Shown here one piece after another: positions 8,172 to 17,636 of a stretch of 64,000 nt of DNA. The stretch is from Tessaracoccus sp. MC1865 (GTDB lineage Bacteria > Actinomycetota > Actinomycetes > Propionibacteriales > Propionibacteriaceae): positions 1,488,001-1,552,000 of the forward strand of contig NZ_CP072596.1 of the NCBI RefSeq assembly GCF_017815535.1, read 5' to 3'. Within the stretch, counting starts at the first letter, position 1. Every line of letters begins with the position of its first letter. The translations under genes were made by a program, and so were the position numbers. The notes beneath the pieces are model-generated. The model saw only the letters and a list, made by a program, of their open reading frames with translations, was not told the DNA's origin and ran no database searches.

Positions 8172-8784
8172 GGGCGACCCGCCCGGAGGGCGTGGTGAGG
8201 ACGATGGTGGAATCCGCTCTGGGCATGATGAAGGTGACCGTGCCCTCATAGGGCTGGCCCTCCCGTGCGCTGAAGGCCCGCATGTCGACGGGGTCGTAGC
8301 TCAGCCTGGTCTCGTTCGTGAACGCGAAGATGGCGAAGGCGTAGTCGCCCTGCTCCACCTCGACACGGATGCGCAGGTCCAGTTGGTCGCCGTTCCAGGA
8401 GTAGCCGACGATCTCGAAGATGCCGTCCCCGTTGCCCTCGAATGGGATGAAGTTGCCGGTGCGCTCAGGGCTGGGTTCAGCCGTGGCGGCCGCAGAGGGG
8501 CTGGCCCCGCTCTCCGGGGAGGCCGCTCCCAGGAACTGCATGCCCACGACGATGACCGCGGTCACGACCACCACGCCCAGCACGATGAAGAGGCTCGACC
8601 TGGGGCGCTTGGGAGGCTGGAGATCTTCGTACGACGGCGGCGCCGGCGGCTGCTGCCCGAACGGCTGCCGGGGGTCCCTGCCCTGTGCATCATGGAACTG
8701 CGTCGGGCGCCAGGACGGGTCCTGGCTCGCCCACGGTGAGTTGTTCCCGTTGCCCGGCGGCGGGGGCCACTGCGCGTTGCTCAT
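8146..8784 (-). CDS. Membrane-anchored protein with proline-rich N-terminus and extracytoplasmic domain
   Basis: A 212-residue protein. Residues 1-60 are Pro/Gln/Asn-rich and cytoplasmic in character, residues 63-85 form one hydrophobic helix (LFIVLGVVVVTAVIVVGM), and a Ser/Pro/Ala linker leads to a beta-rich domain of about 110 residues ending GRVALNALPVKG. The outer domain resembles DUF4352-type immunoglobulin-like folds, but the match is by eye only and no function can be assigned. A TACGCT -10 element lies six bases upstream of the ATG (complement of 8791-8796), so the message is probably leaderless. Confidence 0.7.
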   Translation of the reverse strand: MSNAQWPPPPGNGNNSPWASQDPSWRPTQFHDAQGRDPRQPFGQQPPAPPSYEDLQPPKRPRSSLFIVLGVVVVTAVIVVGMQFLGAASPESGASPSAAATAEPSPERTGNFIPFEGNGDGIFEIVGYSWNGDQLDLRIRVEVEQGDYAFAIFAFTNETRLSYDPVDMRAFSAREGQPYEGTVTFIMPRADSTIVLTTPSGRVALNALPVKG

Positions 8785-8812
8785 GAGGGCAGCGTACTTG
8801 CCCGGGTGAAAC

Positions 8813-9712
8813 CTATTCGTCCCATCTCTGGGGCGGGATGCCGTGCTGGTGGACGCTCGCCAGGAGCATTCCGATGGGATGGGTGGGGTTGAGGGTGGCC
8901 ATCTGCTCGATGCACGCTGTGGCCTGCGCGCCGTGCCCGGACAACCATGAGGCGATGCCCAGCAGAGCGACCACCGTGGGCTGGGCGAAGCGTGGTGTCA
9001 CGCGGCGGGCAGCGAGGAGGTTGTGCCAGATGACCTCCGCCGTGGACGTGTTCAGCCGGGTGGTCAGGGCGGCGGAGCGGTCCTCGTCATCCAGCAGGCA
9101 GGCCAGCATCAGGCCGTCCCCGTCCTCCAACGGGGTCTCGGCTTCGGCCAGCGCCTCGAGACGGGCCAGGCCCTCGGCTTCGGAGAGTCCGGCGATCTCG
9201 GCAAGGGCCCGGTCGACCTCGCTCTGAGCGGGCGGCTCCCACGCCTGGACCGGCGCCACAGCCTCCTCCCGCGAGGCGTAGATGCTCACGCCGTTGTAGA
9301 CGGCGTGAGCGGCCACAGGGCTGGCGTCGAAGTCGTAGGCCACCGGCCCCTCGTCGTCTGTGAGGGACCAGTAGTGCGAGCCGTCGGTCACCAGCGCCTC
9401 TGCCACCCGCTCGGCGCCGAGGACGTCCGCCAGTTCCATGACCGAGGCCCAGGCCAGGTCCAGATCCTTCGAATAGCCGAGCAGGATGAACCTGACGCCG
9501 TCGATGTGGGAGGTGACGTTCAGCATCTGGTCCGCCACCCGGTCGAAGTGGGTGCGGAACCATTTCGCCTCGAGGCGTGAGGAGAAGCTCACCACCTTCC
9601 CCTGCATCCCGAGCAGGACGACGGAGTCAGAGGGGTGGAATCCGAACATGAACGATGGGAGGGCCAGCAGGTCGGCACGGGTGGTGCCGCGGAGGACAGG
9701 AAGCGTGTGCAT
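8813..9712 (-). CDS. DUF4192 family protein
   Basis: A 299-residue soluble protein. The N-terminal pattern TTRADLLALPSFMFGFHPSDSVVLLG is diagnostic of the actinobacterial DUF4192 family. A helical C-terminal half (ALLGIASWLSGHGAQATACIEQ, then LASVHQHGIPP) is also typical. The function is unknown. It is divergently arranged with the PfkB kinase, with 113 bp between the two starts. Confidence 0.85.
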   Translation of the reverse strand: MHTLPVLRGTTRADLLALPSFMFGFHPSDSVVLLGMQGKVVSFSSRLEAKWFRTHFDRVADQMLNVTSHIDGVRFILLGYSKDLDLAWASVMELADVLGAERVAEALVTDGSHYWSLTDDEGPVAYDFDASPVAAHAVYNGVSIYASREEAVAPVQAWEPPAQSEVDRALAEIAGLSEAEGLARLEALAEAETPLEDGDGLMLACLLDDEDRSAALTTRLNTSTAEVIWHNLLAARRVTPRFAQPTVVALLGIASWLSGHGAQATACIEQMATLNPTHPIGMLLASVHQHGIPPQRWDE

Positions 9713-9825
9713 GCCATCACTGTTGTCAGCGGGCGTCCGGGATCACCACGGACCCGCTTCCTTGTGGATAACCGAATGCTGAGGTCGGCGCGACGGCCCG
9801 GTGGCCGGTGGCGTAGATTGCGGTC

Positions 9826-10749
9826 ATGCGTTTTGTGGTGTGTGGCGAAGCCCTCATTGATCTGATGCCGGAAGAACAGCTTTCCCCAGCCGAGAGCCGG
9901 TGGATCGCCCGGTCCGGGGGCGGCCCGTTCAACACGGCCACCGCACTGGCCAAGCTGGGGGAGGACGTCCACTTCCTGGGTCGCCTGAGTTCGGATTCCT
10001 TCGGCCGCCAACTGCGCAGCCACCTGGAGACGGCAGGGGTGCAACTGGACCTGGCGGTCCCCACCGATGAAGCGACGTCGGTTGCCGTGGTTTCCCTCGA
10101 CGTGGAGGGGAGGGCCAGCTACTTCTTCCACTTCGATCAGACGTCGAACTTCAACTGGCGCAGGGACGAGTTCCCCACCGTCGCTCCGCAGGACTGGCTG
10201 CACTTCGGCTCCATCGGCTCGGTCATCGGCCCAGGGGCCAAGCACGTCCTCGACTTCGTGCGCGGCACTGAGGCGGCCGTCAGCTTCGACATCAATGTGC
10301 GCCCCTCCACGCTGCCTGACCGCGCCGAGTACTTCGGGCTGGTTTCAGACCTGATGACGGCCGTGGGGCGCAACGGGGGCATCGTCAAGGCCAGCGACGA
10401 GGACATCGCCTGGTTGGTCGACGACGACTCGGATCCGCTGGCCTACGCGGGAGCCTGGGCAGAGGAACACGACCTGGCCATGTTCATCGTCACGCTCGGC
10501 CCGGATGGGGCCGCCGCGGTCAAGCCGGACGGCAGAGTGGTACGCGTGCCGGGCCACTCCGTCGGCGTCATCGACACCGTGGGCGCGGGCGACACCTTCA
10601 TGGCTGGGTTCCTCTCCGCCTACGCCCACCACCCCGACGACGTGGCCGGTGCGCTGGATAGGGGCACCGCCGCCGCCGCGATCGTCTGCACCCGCAAGGG
10701 CGCGCAGCCCCCGACCTCCGCCGAGGTGGACGCGTTCCTGGCGATATAG
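9826..10749 (+). CDS. PfkB-family sugar kinase (fructokinase-like)
   Basis: A 307-residue ribokinase-fold protein. The N-terminal FVVCGEALIDLMP and GGGPFNTATALAKLG are the sugar-binding and glycine-rich segments. The catalytic DTVGAGDTF (about 247-255) supplies the base Asp and the anion hole. Together these suit a fructokinase (fructose to fructose-6-phosphate), though the sugar cannot be fixed from sequence. TAGATT (9814-9819) lies six bases before the ATG and no Shine-Dalgarno is seen, so transcription is probably leaderless. leuS follows after 54 bp containing a hairpin. Confidence 0.88.
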   Translation: MRFVVCGEALIDLMPEEQLSPAESRWIARSGGGPFNTATALAKLGEDVHFLGRLSSDSFGRQLRSHLETAGVQLDLAVPTDEATSVAVVSLDVEGRASYFFHFDQTSNFNWRRDEFPTVAPQDWLHFGSIGSVIGPGAKHVLDFVRGTEAAVSFDINVRPSTLPDRAEYFGLVSDLMTAVGRNGGIVKASDEDIAWLVDDDSDPLAYAGAWAEEHDLAMFIVTLGPDGAAAVKPDGRVVRVPGHSVGVIDTVGAGDTFMAGFLSAYAHHPDDVAGALDRGTAAAAIVCTRKGAQPPTSAEVDAFLAI

Positions 10750-10756
10750 TGAGTCT

Positions 10757-10775
10757 CCGCGCCGTCTCGGCGCGG
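10757..10775 (+). terminator. Short GC hairpin between the kinase gene and leuS
   Basis: CCGCGCC at 10757-10763 pairs perfectly with GGCGCGG at 10769-10775 around GTCTC. No T-run follows, so it is at best a weak terminator or a barrier to read-through. Confidence 0.4.
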
Positions 10776-10803
10776 GAATTCGTTGTGCAATCAGGAGAGA
10801 GTC

Positions 10804-13272
10804 GTGAGCCAAGAGGCTGTGCAGTACGACAAGGTGCAGGCCCAGGAGAAGTGGCAGGCATTCTGGGAGGAGGACGAGACCTTCCGGCCGCTGGATGACG
10901 GCAGCCGCGAACGTCGCTACGTCCTCGACATGTTCCCGTACCCCTCCGGAGACCTCCACATGGGCCACGCCGAGGCTTATGCGATGGGCGATGTCGTCTC
11001 CCGCTACTGGCGGTTGCGCGGCTACGACGTCATGCATCCCATCGGCTGGGACTCGTTCGGGCTGCCCGCGGAGAACGCGGCCATCAAGGCAGATGCGCAC
11101 CCCGCCACCTGGACGTACAACAACATCGAGACCCAGGTGCGCTCCTTCAAGCGCTACGGCCTGAGCCTCGACTGGTCACGGCGCCTCCACACCTCGGACG
11201 AGGAGTATTACCGCTGGACGCAGTGGCTGTTCAACCGCTTCTACGAGCGGGGACTCGCCTACCGCAAGGACTCCTTCGTCAACTGGTGCCCGCAGGACCA
11301 GACGGTGCTGGCCAACGAGCAGGTCATCGACGGCCGCTGCGAGCGCTGCAAGTCCGAGGTCACCAAGCGCAAGCTCAACCAGTGGTACTTCAAGACCACG
11401 GAATACGCCCAGGAACTCCTCGACGACATGTCGCTGCTCGAGGACGGCTGGCCGGACCACGTGCTGGCCATGCAGCGCAACTGGATCGGCCGCTCCGAGG
11501 GCGCGCACGTCGACTTCACCGTCGAGGGTCGTGAGAAGCCCATCACCGTGTTCACGACGCGTCCGGACACGCTGTTCGGCGCGACGTTCATGGTGGTGGC
11601 CCCCGACGGCGAGCTCGCCGCAGAGCTGGTGACCGACGAGCAGCGCCCCGCGTTCGAGGCGTACGTCGAGCAGGTGAAGCGGACCACGGAGATCCAGCGC
11701 CAGTCCACGGAGAACGAGAAGACCGGCGTGTGGCTCGGCGTCCACGCCACCAACCCCGTCAACGGCGAGCAGGTGCCGATCTGGGCCGCAGATTACGTGC
11801 TGGCCGATTACGGCACCGGCGCGATCATGGCCGTGCCGGCCCACGACCAGCGCGACCTCGATTTCGCGCGCAAGTTCGGTCTGCCGGTGCGCACCGTGCT
11901 CGATGTCGACGGCACCAACCCTGAAGAGACCGGCATCGCCACCGTCGGCGACGGTGCCTACCTCAACTCGGGGGTCCTGAACGGTCTCACGGACAAGGCC
12001 TCCGGCGTCGCCCGCATCACGGAGCAGCTTGAGGCCGAGGGCAGGGGCACCGGCACCGTGCAGTTCCGGCTTCGCGACTGGCTGCTGTCGCGCCAGCGCT
12101 TCTGGGGCTGCCCCATCCCTGTGGTCCACTGCGAGAAGTGCGGCGAGGTCCCCGTGCCCGACGACCAGTTGCCGGTACGGCTGCCGGATCTGCGCGGCTC
12201 CGCGTTGGCACCGAAGGGCACTTCCCCGCTGGCCTCGGCCACCGACTGGGTCAACACTGAGTGCCCCACGTGTGGTGGCCCGGCCAAGCGCGACACCGAC
12301 ACGATGGACACGTTCGTCGACTCGTCCTGGTACTACTTCCGCTACTGCTCGCCCGGGTACACCGAGGGCCCCTTCAACCCTGAAGACGTGGCGAAGTGGA
12401 TGCCGGTGGCGCAGTACGTGGGCGGCGTCGAGCACGCCATCCTGCACCTGCTGTACATGCGGTTCTTTTCGAAGGTGCTGCGCGACATGGGGCTGGTCTC
12501 GTTCGACGAGCCCATGCTGCGACTGCTGAACCAGGGCCAGGTCATCAACGAGGGCAGGGCGATGAGCAAGTCGCTCGGCAACGGCGTCGACCTGGGTAAG
12601 CAGATCGACGAGTTCGGCGTGGACGCCGTGCGTCTCACGATGATCTTCGCCGGCCCGCCGGAGGACGACATCGACTGGGCCGAGGTCTCCCCGGGATCCA
12701 GCCTGAAGTTCCTCCAGCGCGCCTACCGCCTGGCCGCAGACGTCGACTCCCAGCCGGGCGTCGACTTCGCGCAGGGTGACCCGCAGCTGCGCAAGGCCAC
12801 CCACAAGGCCATCACGGAGATCACCCAGCTGCTCGACGGCGGGCGCTTCAACGTGGCTGTCGCGCGCACCATGGAGCTGGTCAACGCCACCCGCAAGACG
12901 ATCGATTCCGGCGCCGGCGGCGGTGATCCCGCAGTGCGGGAGGCCGTCGAATTCGTCGCCCAGGCGCTGAGCGTCGTGTCGCCGTATGTGGCGGAGGAGA
13001 TGTGGGAGCTGCTCGGCCAGCCACCGTCGGTGGCCAACAGCGCCTGGCCCACGGCTGATCCTGCCCTCACCCTCGACGACACCGTCACGATGGTGGTCCA
13101 GATCCAGGGCAAGGTGCGCGGCAAGCTCGAGGTTCCGGCCGACATCACGGAGGAGGACGCCCTCGCGGTGGCCCTCGCCGACGATGCTGTCCAGCGCTCG
13201 CTGGCCGGCCGCGAGATCGTCAAGGTCATCGCCCGTCTGCCCAAGATGCTGAGCCTCGTCCCGGGCGAGTAG
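10804..13272 (+). CDS. leuS: Leucyl-tRNA synthetase
   Basis: An 822-residue class I aminoacyl-tRNA synthetase. The HIGH-type motif is HMGH at 52-55, following FPYPSGDL. The editing (CP1) domain lies in the middle, with [17 protein letters not shown]. The KMSKS motif appears as AMSKS within [11 protein letters not shown], a normal actinobacterial variant. The C-terminal [14 protein letters not shown] is the leucine-specific domain. It charges tRNA-Leu in the cytoplasm. GTG 10804 has AGGAG (10793-10797) six bases upstream. The leader is only 54 nt, too short for a T-box. Confidence 0.98.
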   Translation: MSQEAVQYDKVQAQEKWQAFWEEDETFRPLDDGSRERRYVLDMFPYPSGDLHMGHAEAYAMGDVVSRYWRLRGYDVMHPIGWDSFGLPAENAAIKADAHPATWTYNNIETQVRSFKRYGLSLDWSRRLHTSDEEYYRWTQWLFNRFYERGLAYRKDSFVNWCPQDQTVLANEQVIDGRCERCKSEVTKRKLNQWYFKTTEYAQELLDDMSLLEDGWPDHVLAMQRNWIGRSEGAHVDFTVEGREKPITVFTTRPDTLFGATFMVVAPDGELAAELVTDEQRPAFEAYVEQVKRTTEIQRQSTENEKTGVWLGVHATNPVNGEQVPIWAADYVLADYGTGAIMAVPAHDQRDLDFARKFGLPVRTVLDVDGTNPEETGIATVGDGAYLNSGVLNGLTDKASGVARITEQLEAEGRGTGTVQFRLRDWLLSRQRFWGCPIPVVHCEKCGEVPVPDDQLPVRLPDLRGSALAPKGTSPLASATDWVNTECPTCGGPAKRDTDTMDTFVDSSWYYFRYCSPGYTEGPFNPEDVAKWMPVAQYVGGVEHAILHLLYMRFFSKVLRDMGLVSFDEPMLRLLNQGQVINEGRAMSKSLGNGVDLGKQIDEFGVDAVRLTMIFAGPPEDDIDWAEVSPGSSLKFLQRAYRLAADVDSQPGVDFAQGDPQLRKATHKAITEITQLLDGGRFNVAVARTMELVNATRKTIDSGAGGGDPAVREAVEFVAQALSVVSPYVAEEMWELLGQPPSVANSAWPTADPALTLDDTVTMVVQIQGKVRGKLEVPADITEEDALAVALADDAVQRSLAGREIVKVIARLPKMLSLVPGE

Positions 13273-13278
13273 TTCCCA

Positions 13279-13311
13279 CCCCTGGCCCGGAACCTGCGCC
13301 CGGGTCAGGGG
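13279..13311 (+). terminator. Stem-loop after leuS
   Basis: Positions 13279-13290 pair with 13300-13311 (12 bp, one G:T pair) around a 9-nt loop, seven bases after the leuS stop. There is no T-tract, as is common for high-G+C terminators. Confidence 0.55.
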
Positions 13312-13391
13312 GTTCGAGGCCTCTGGCAGTACTTGTCCACAGGGAGGCCATTCCGTGGTGATTCGAACCTGTCTCTGACCACCATGGAGGT

Positions 13392-14207
13392 ATGCAGCAC
13401 ACCGATGCGGAGGAGATGGCCCGCGCCCGGCTCGCCTACGTGAGCGCCGGCAGGCCCTCTCTGGGCGCGCCCCGGCGTGCCCTCCACGAACCCCCGGTGC
13501 CTGAGCCTCCCCTCCTGTCGCGGCCGCTGCCGGCTGAGCCCACCTCACCCGCGTCAGCCGGGCCGCCACCGGCGGCCACCACCAGCCGGGTGCCAACGTT
13601 GACCGTCAAGCACCTGGTGGTCGTCGCCGTGCTCCTCCTCTGCGGCGTGGGGGTGGCCGTCGCTGCACTCGGCCGCAGTGCGGCGACGGAAGTGCCCATT
13701 GCGCCCGTCACGGTCAGCGCGGCCCCGGTGGAACCGTCGTCGCCCGCCCCGGTGAAGATGCTGCGGGTCCACGTTGCGGGCGCGGTCGCTGAGCCAGGCG
13801 TCGTCGAACTGCCGGAGGGCACCATCGTCCAGGACGCCATCCTCGCGGCAGGCGGCCTGGCCGCCGACGCAGACCCGGCCGAACTCAACCTCGCAGCCCA
13901 GGTGTCCGACGGAATGCAGATCGTCATCGGTACCGTCGGGAAACCCAAGGGCGACCTGGTGGGCGCCGAGCCTCCGCACGCGGGGGCCGCTGGCGGTGCG
14001 GCGGCAGGGGGAGTGGTGGACCTGAACGCGGCCACTGCTGGTGAGCTCGAGTCGCTTCCCGGAGTTGGCCCCGTGACCGCCGGCGCAATCATCGGCTGGC
14101 GTGACGAGCACGGGCCCTTCACCGCCGTGGAGGAGCTACAGGAGATCAGTGGCATCGGCCCGAAGACCTTCCAGAAGCTCCAGCCGCTGGTCACCGTCGG
14201 CTCCTGA
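13392..14207 (+). CDS. comEA: ComEA-type DNA-binding competence protein
   Basis: About 271 residues. A Pro-rich cytoplasmic N-terminus precedes one membrane helix (VVVAVLLLCGVGVAVAAL, about 77-95). An SLBB domain follows (LRVHVAGAVAEPGVVELPEG) and then a C-terminal helix-hairpin-helix pair (VDLNAATAGELESLPGVGPV, then GIGPKTFQKL). ComEA binds incoming double-stranded DNA at the outer face of the membrane. The start is uncertain: ATG 13384 is out of frame, and ATG 13416 has GGAGGAG directly before it. comEC follows immediately. Confidence 0.9.
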   Translation: MQHTDAEEMARARLAYVSAGRPSLGAPRRALHEPPVPEPPLLSRPLPAEPTSPASAGPPPAATTSRVPTLTVKHLVVVAVLLLCGVGVAVAALGRSAATEVPIAPVTVSAAPVEPSSPAPVKMLRVHVAGAVAEPGVVELPEGTIVQDAILAAGGLAADADPAELNLAAQVSDGMQIVIGTVGKPKGDLVGAEPPHAGAAGGAAAGGVVDLNAATAGELESLPGVGPVTAGAIIGWRDEHGPFTAVEELQEISGIGPKTFQKLQPLVTVGS

Positions 14208-14229
14208 CGGTGTGGAAGGGCCGGAGAGG

Positions 14230-16533
14230 GTGACTCATGACTGGCGGCTGGCTCCACTGGCCCTGGCCACGTGGGGGGCGGCGTGGCTCGGCTCGTCCGG
14301 CTGGCGGCCCGAGCGGGAAGCAGTCATCGCGGCCTTCGTCGGTCTGCTTCTGCTGGCGGTGGTGGCCGCGCGCGGCCGTCGGGCCTGGACAGCGATGATC
14401 ATCGCGGCCTTCACCGTGACCCTGCTGATGTCCGGGGTGCAGAGCTGGCAGCGGCACGCGTCGCCGGTTGCTGAGCTCGCTGCCGAAGGGGCGATCGGTA
14501 CGGTGCGGTTGAAGCTGCTCGCCGAGGCGCAGCCGGCTGAGGGCGTCGTGATCGGCCACGCCGAACTGATCTGGGCGGAGGCGAGGCGGAAGCGGGTGGA
14601 GTCGAGGGTGCCCGTCGTCATCCTCGCGAGCGGTGCGGTGTCCCAGGAGTTGTTGGGGCTGACCGCTGGCGCCACGTACGAGGTGCGTGCCCGACTGCGT
14701 GCCCCGGAGCCGGACGACGCCGCCGGTGCGGTCCTCAGCTTGCGTGAGATCGGCTCCGAAGTGACCGGGCCCGGCATCGTCGACAGAGCCGTCAACGCCA
14801 TGCGGCAGGGGTTGCGCGACGCCGTGGCGCACTCGCCGCCCCGCCAGGCCGCGCTGGTCCCGTCCCTGGTGGTGGGTGACACTTCGGCAGTGGACGCGGC
14901 GATGCGTGACGAGTTCCAGGTCACCGCTCTGACGCACCTCATGGCCGTCTCGGGCGCCAACCTCACCTTGATGCTCAGCGTGGTTCTCGCCGCGGTGCGC
15001 GGGCTGGGTCTGCGGGGGTGGAGCGTGCGGGTGGCTGCGCTCGGCGGAGTGGTGGCCTTCGTGTTGATCTGCGGCCAGGAGCCCTCGGTCTACCGCGCCG
15101 CGGTCATGGGGTTGGTGGCGTTGGCAGCGATCGGTGTGGGTGCGGGCCGGCGCACCATCCGCTCGCTCTGCGTGGCGGTGCTCATCCTGGTGTGGCTCGA
15201 CCCATGGATGGCGCGTTCCATCGGCTTCGCCCTGTCCGCCTCCGCCTGCGCAGGCATCGTCCTGCTGGGGCCCCTCTTCGTCGCGGCCATCTCGCGGTGG
15301 GCTCCCCGATGGGCGGCGGAAGCGCTGGCGGTGCCCCTCGCAGCCCAACTCGCGACGCAGCCGATCATCACGGCGCTGAGCGACCAGGTCTCGGTCGTCG
15401 GGGTCCTCACCAACGTGCTGGCCGGACCCTTCGTCGGCCCCACCACCGTGCTCGGCTTCGCCGGCGCACTGCTGTGCCCACTCCCATGGCTGGCGGCCGG
15501 CCCCGGCTGGCTGGCCGGCTGGTGCGCGCAGCCCATCCTGTGGCTCGCGGAATTCGGCTCGGCTCTGCCCACCGCATCCTGGACGTGGAAGGGCTCGGCC
15601 CTGGGTGTCGCTCTGGTCACGCTCGGCTCCGCCGCACTCGCCGTGGTGCTGCTGCGGGCCCTCCGCCACCGATGGGGCGGCGTCGGCTTCATCAGCCTCT
15701 TCGTGGCGCTGGCCCTCGTGCGGCCGGTGCCGCTGGGTTGGCCGGGCGAATGGCAGGCGGTCTTCTGCGACGTGGGCCAGGGCGACGCCACGGTCCTCAA
15801 CGCCAGCGGCGGCGCGGCCGTCGTGATCGATGCCGGGCCGGAACCGTCGGCCACGGTGAGCTGCCTGGAGTCGCTGCGGGTCGAGGCCGTACCCCTCCTG
15901 ATCCTGACCCACTACCACGCGGACCATGTCGGGGGCGCGGAGGCGCTGATCGCCCGCTACCGGCCGTCGCTGGTTCTGGTCCGCTCTGGTCCCCACCCCC
16001 CGTGGCTGGAGGACATCGCGCGCGAAACCGGCACCGAGGTGCGCTCAGCGACGCCGGGCGAGGTGCTGGAGGTGGGTGACGTGACGTGGCGCACCGCGTC
16101 CGTGTGGGAACCCGCTGGGGCTGCCGTTGCGGAGGCCGAAGGGGAAGGTTCCGCGGAGAACGACGCCTCCGTCGTCGGGGTCGGCTCCAGCGGCTCCCTG
16201 CGGGTGCTACTCGCGGGGGATGCGGAGCCGGCCGGTCAGGGTGTGGCGCTGCGGGCAGCGGCACAACTCGGCGTGGACCTCGAGGCGCACGTGCTGAAGC
16301 TGCCGCATCACGGCTCCTCCCGCCAGGAGCCGCGCTTCTTCGCCGCTTCCGGTGCGGCGCTGGCGGTGGCGAGCGCCGGAGAGGGCAACTCCTACGGCCA
16401 CCCGAGCGTCGGCGCCATGGACCTGGCCCGCTCCCACGGGATGGAGATCGTCCGAACTGACACCCAGGGCTCCATCGCCGTGGCGTTGGGGGGGGAGAAG
16501 TTGACGATCCGGACCGCGGGGGGAGCGGGATGA
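14230..16533 (+). CDS. comEC: ComEC/Rec2 DNA-uptake channel
   Basis: About 767 residues. The first two-thirds is a polytopic membrane region with the Competence-domain signature HLMAVSGANLTLML (about 237-250). The C-terminal third is a metallo-beta-lactamase-like domain with DVGQGDATV, THYHADHVGG and LKLPHHGSS. ComEC is the inner-membrane pore for single-stranded DNA, and the MBL-like part has been proposed as the nuclease that degrades the other strand. Start choice is between GTG 14212 and GTG 14230; the latter has GGAG three bases upstream. It follows comEA by about 22 bp, forming the usual comEA-comEC pair. Confidence 0.93.
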   Translation: MTHDWRLAPLALATWGAAWLGSSGWRPEREAVIAAFVGLLLLAVVAARGRRAWTAMIIAAFTVTLLMSGVQSWQRHASPVAELAAEGAIGTVRLKLLAEAQPAEGVVIGHAELIWAEARRKRVESRVPVVILASGAVSQELLGLTAGATYEVRARLRAPEPDDAAGAVLSLREIGSEVTGPGIVDRAVNAMRQGLRDAVAHSPPRQAALVPSLVVGDTSAVDAAMRDEFQVTALTHLMAVSGANLTLMLSVVLAAVRGLGLRGWSVRVAALGGVVAFVLICGQEPSVYRAAVMGLVALAAIGVGAGRRTIRSLCVAVLILVWLDPWMARSIGFALSASACAGIVLLGPLFVAAISRWAPRWAAEALAVPLAAQLATQPIITALSDQVSVVGVLTNVLAGPFVGPTTVLGFAGALLCPLPWLAAGPGWLAGWCAQPILWLAEFGSALPTASWTWKGSALGVALVTLGSAALAVVLLRALRHRWGGVGFISLFVALALVRPVPLGWPGEWQAVFCDVGQGDATVLNASGGAAVVIDAGPEPSATVSCLESLRVEAVPLLILTHYHADHVGGAEALIARYRPSLVLVRSGPHPPWLEDIARETGTEVRSATPGEVLEVGDVTWRTASVWEPAGAAVAEAEGEGSAENDASVVGVGSSGSLRVLLAGDAEPAGQGVALRAAAQLGVDLEAHVLKLPHHGSSRQEPRFFAASGAALAVASAGEGNSYGHPSVGAMDLARSHGMEIVRTDTQGSIAVALGGEKLTIRTAGGAG

Positions 16534-16543
16534 AGGGGGTGCC

Positions 16544-17539
16544 CTAGACGGTGGTCTCCCGCGGCTCCAGGCCGGCGGCGCGGTACAGGGCGTCGATGGC
16601 CCGCATCATGGCCACCGAATCGTCCGGGCCGGTCAGCACCGGGGTGCCGTTGCGGACCGCGTCGACGAACACGGCCAGCTGGGCCGCGTAGCTCGTGGGC
16701 TGGGTGGGCACCTCCACGGTCGTCACTCCCGCGTCGTTGGTCAGCGTGAGGGTGTTGCCGTTCTGGGGTTTCACGAAGCCCTCCACCTGGATGATGCCCT
16801 TCGTGCCGGTGATGATGCAGGTCTGGCGCTCCTCGTCCTCCAGCAGCGAGCTGGAGATGCGGCCCGTGACGCCGCCCGGGAACGTCAGTTCCGCGCTGAG
16901 CGCCTCGTCGAGCCGCGGATCGTCCGACGGCCTGGCTTCCGCGGAGACGACCTCCGGCTCTTCGCCCACCACGCTGCGCACGAAGTGGAGGCTGTAGCAG
17001 CCTAGATCCATCGTGGCGCCGCCCGCGAGGGACTGGTTGTAGCGGATGTTGCTGCGGTCCGGCAGATTGATGTCGAAGTGCGCCTCGACCTCCGCGAGGT
17101 CGCCGATGGCGCCGTCGGCGATGAGCTTCAGCGTCTCCGCCATGAGCCGGTGGTAGCGGTAGTGGAAGCCCTCCATGACGACGCGGTCGGAGCCTGCGGC
17201 CCGGCGTGCGACCTCCTCCGCCTCGTCCGCGTTCGACGCGAACGGCTTCTCCACCAGCACGTGCTTGCCGGCGTCCAACGCAGCCACGGTCCACTTGCCG
17301 TGCTCGGAGTTGGGCAGCGGGATGTAGACCGCATCGACGTTGGGATCTGCCAGCAGCGCCTCGTACGAGTCATGCACGTGCCCGATGTGGTGCTCGGCGG
17401 CGAAGCTCTCAGCCCGGCCCCGGTCGCGGGCTGCGACGGCGTACAACTCGACGTCGCGATTCGCCTGGGCCGGTGCGATCAGGGCCTGGGGCGTGATGCC
17501 GGCGGCACCGAAGATGCCGAAGCGGATGGGCTGATTCAT
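16544..17539 (-). CDS. Gfo/Idh/MocA family oxidoreductase
   Basis: A 331-residue NAD(P)-dependent dehydrogenase. The Rossmann start is IRFGIFGAAGITPQAL. The family signature VLVEKPFASNADEAEE (about 93-108) contains the EKP lysine and EGFHYRYHRL follows. The C-terminal beta-sheet domain carries MDLGCYSLHF. Substrates are usually sugars, inositols or their derivatives, and cannot be named here. The start at 17539 has AGGAG eight bases upstream. The gene sits on the opposite strand between comEC and holA, interrupting an otherwise conserved com-holA order. Confidence 0.88.
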   Translation of the reverse strand: MNQPIRFGIFGAAGITPQALIAPAQANRDVELYAVAARDRGRAESFAAEHHIGHVHDSYEALLADPNVDAVYIPLPNSEHGKWTVAALDAGKHVLVEKPFASNADEAEEVARRAAGSDRVVMEGFHYRYHRLMAETLKLIADGAIGDLAEVEAHFDINLPDRSNIRYNQSLAGGATMDLGCYSLHFVRSVVGEEPEVVSAEARPSDDPRLDEALSAELTFPGGVTGRISSSLLEDEERQTCIITGTKGIIQVEGFVKPQNGNTLTLTNDAGVTTVEVPTQPTSYAAQLAVFVDAVRNGTPVLTGPDDSVAMMRAIDALYRAAGLEPRETTV

Positions 17540-17636
17540 GGAAGGACTCCTCACTGGGCGGAACAGACCTGAGTCTAGTGATGGCGACGATCTCCGCGCC
17601 GCGACAATGTCGCACGAGCCTGGCAGGATCAGAGTC

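Noticed and set aside
10750-10803. A T-box leader upstream of leuS.
   Set aside because: The gap is 54 nt, far too short for a T-box, and it holds only one small hairpin.
11176-13596. A long minus-strand reading frame opposite leuS (806 codons).
   Set aside because: It is an antisense shadow produced by high-G+C codon bias. LeuS on the plus strand has all catalytic motifs.
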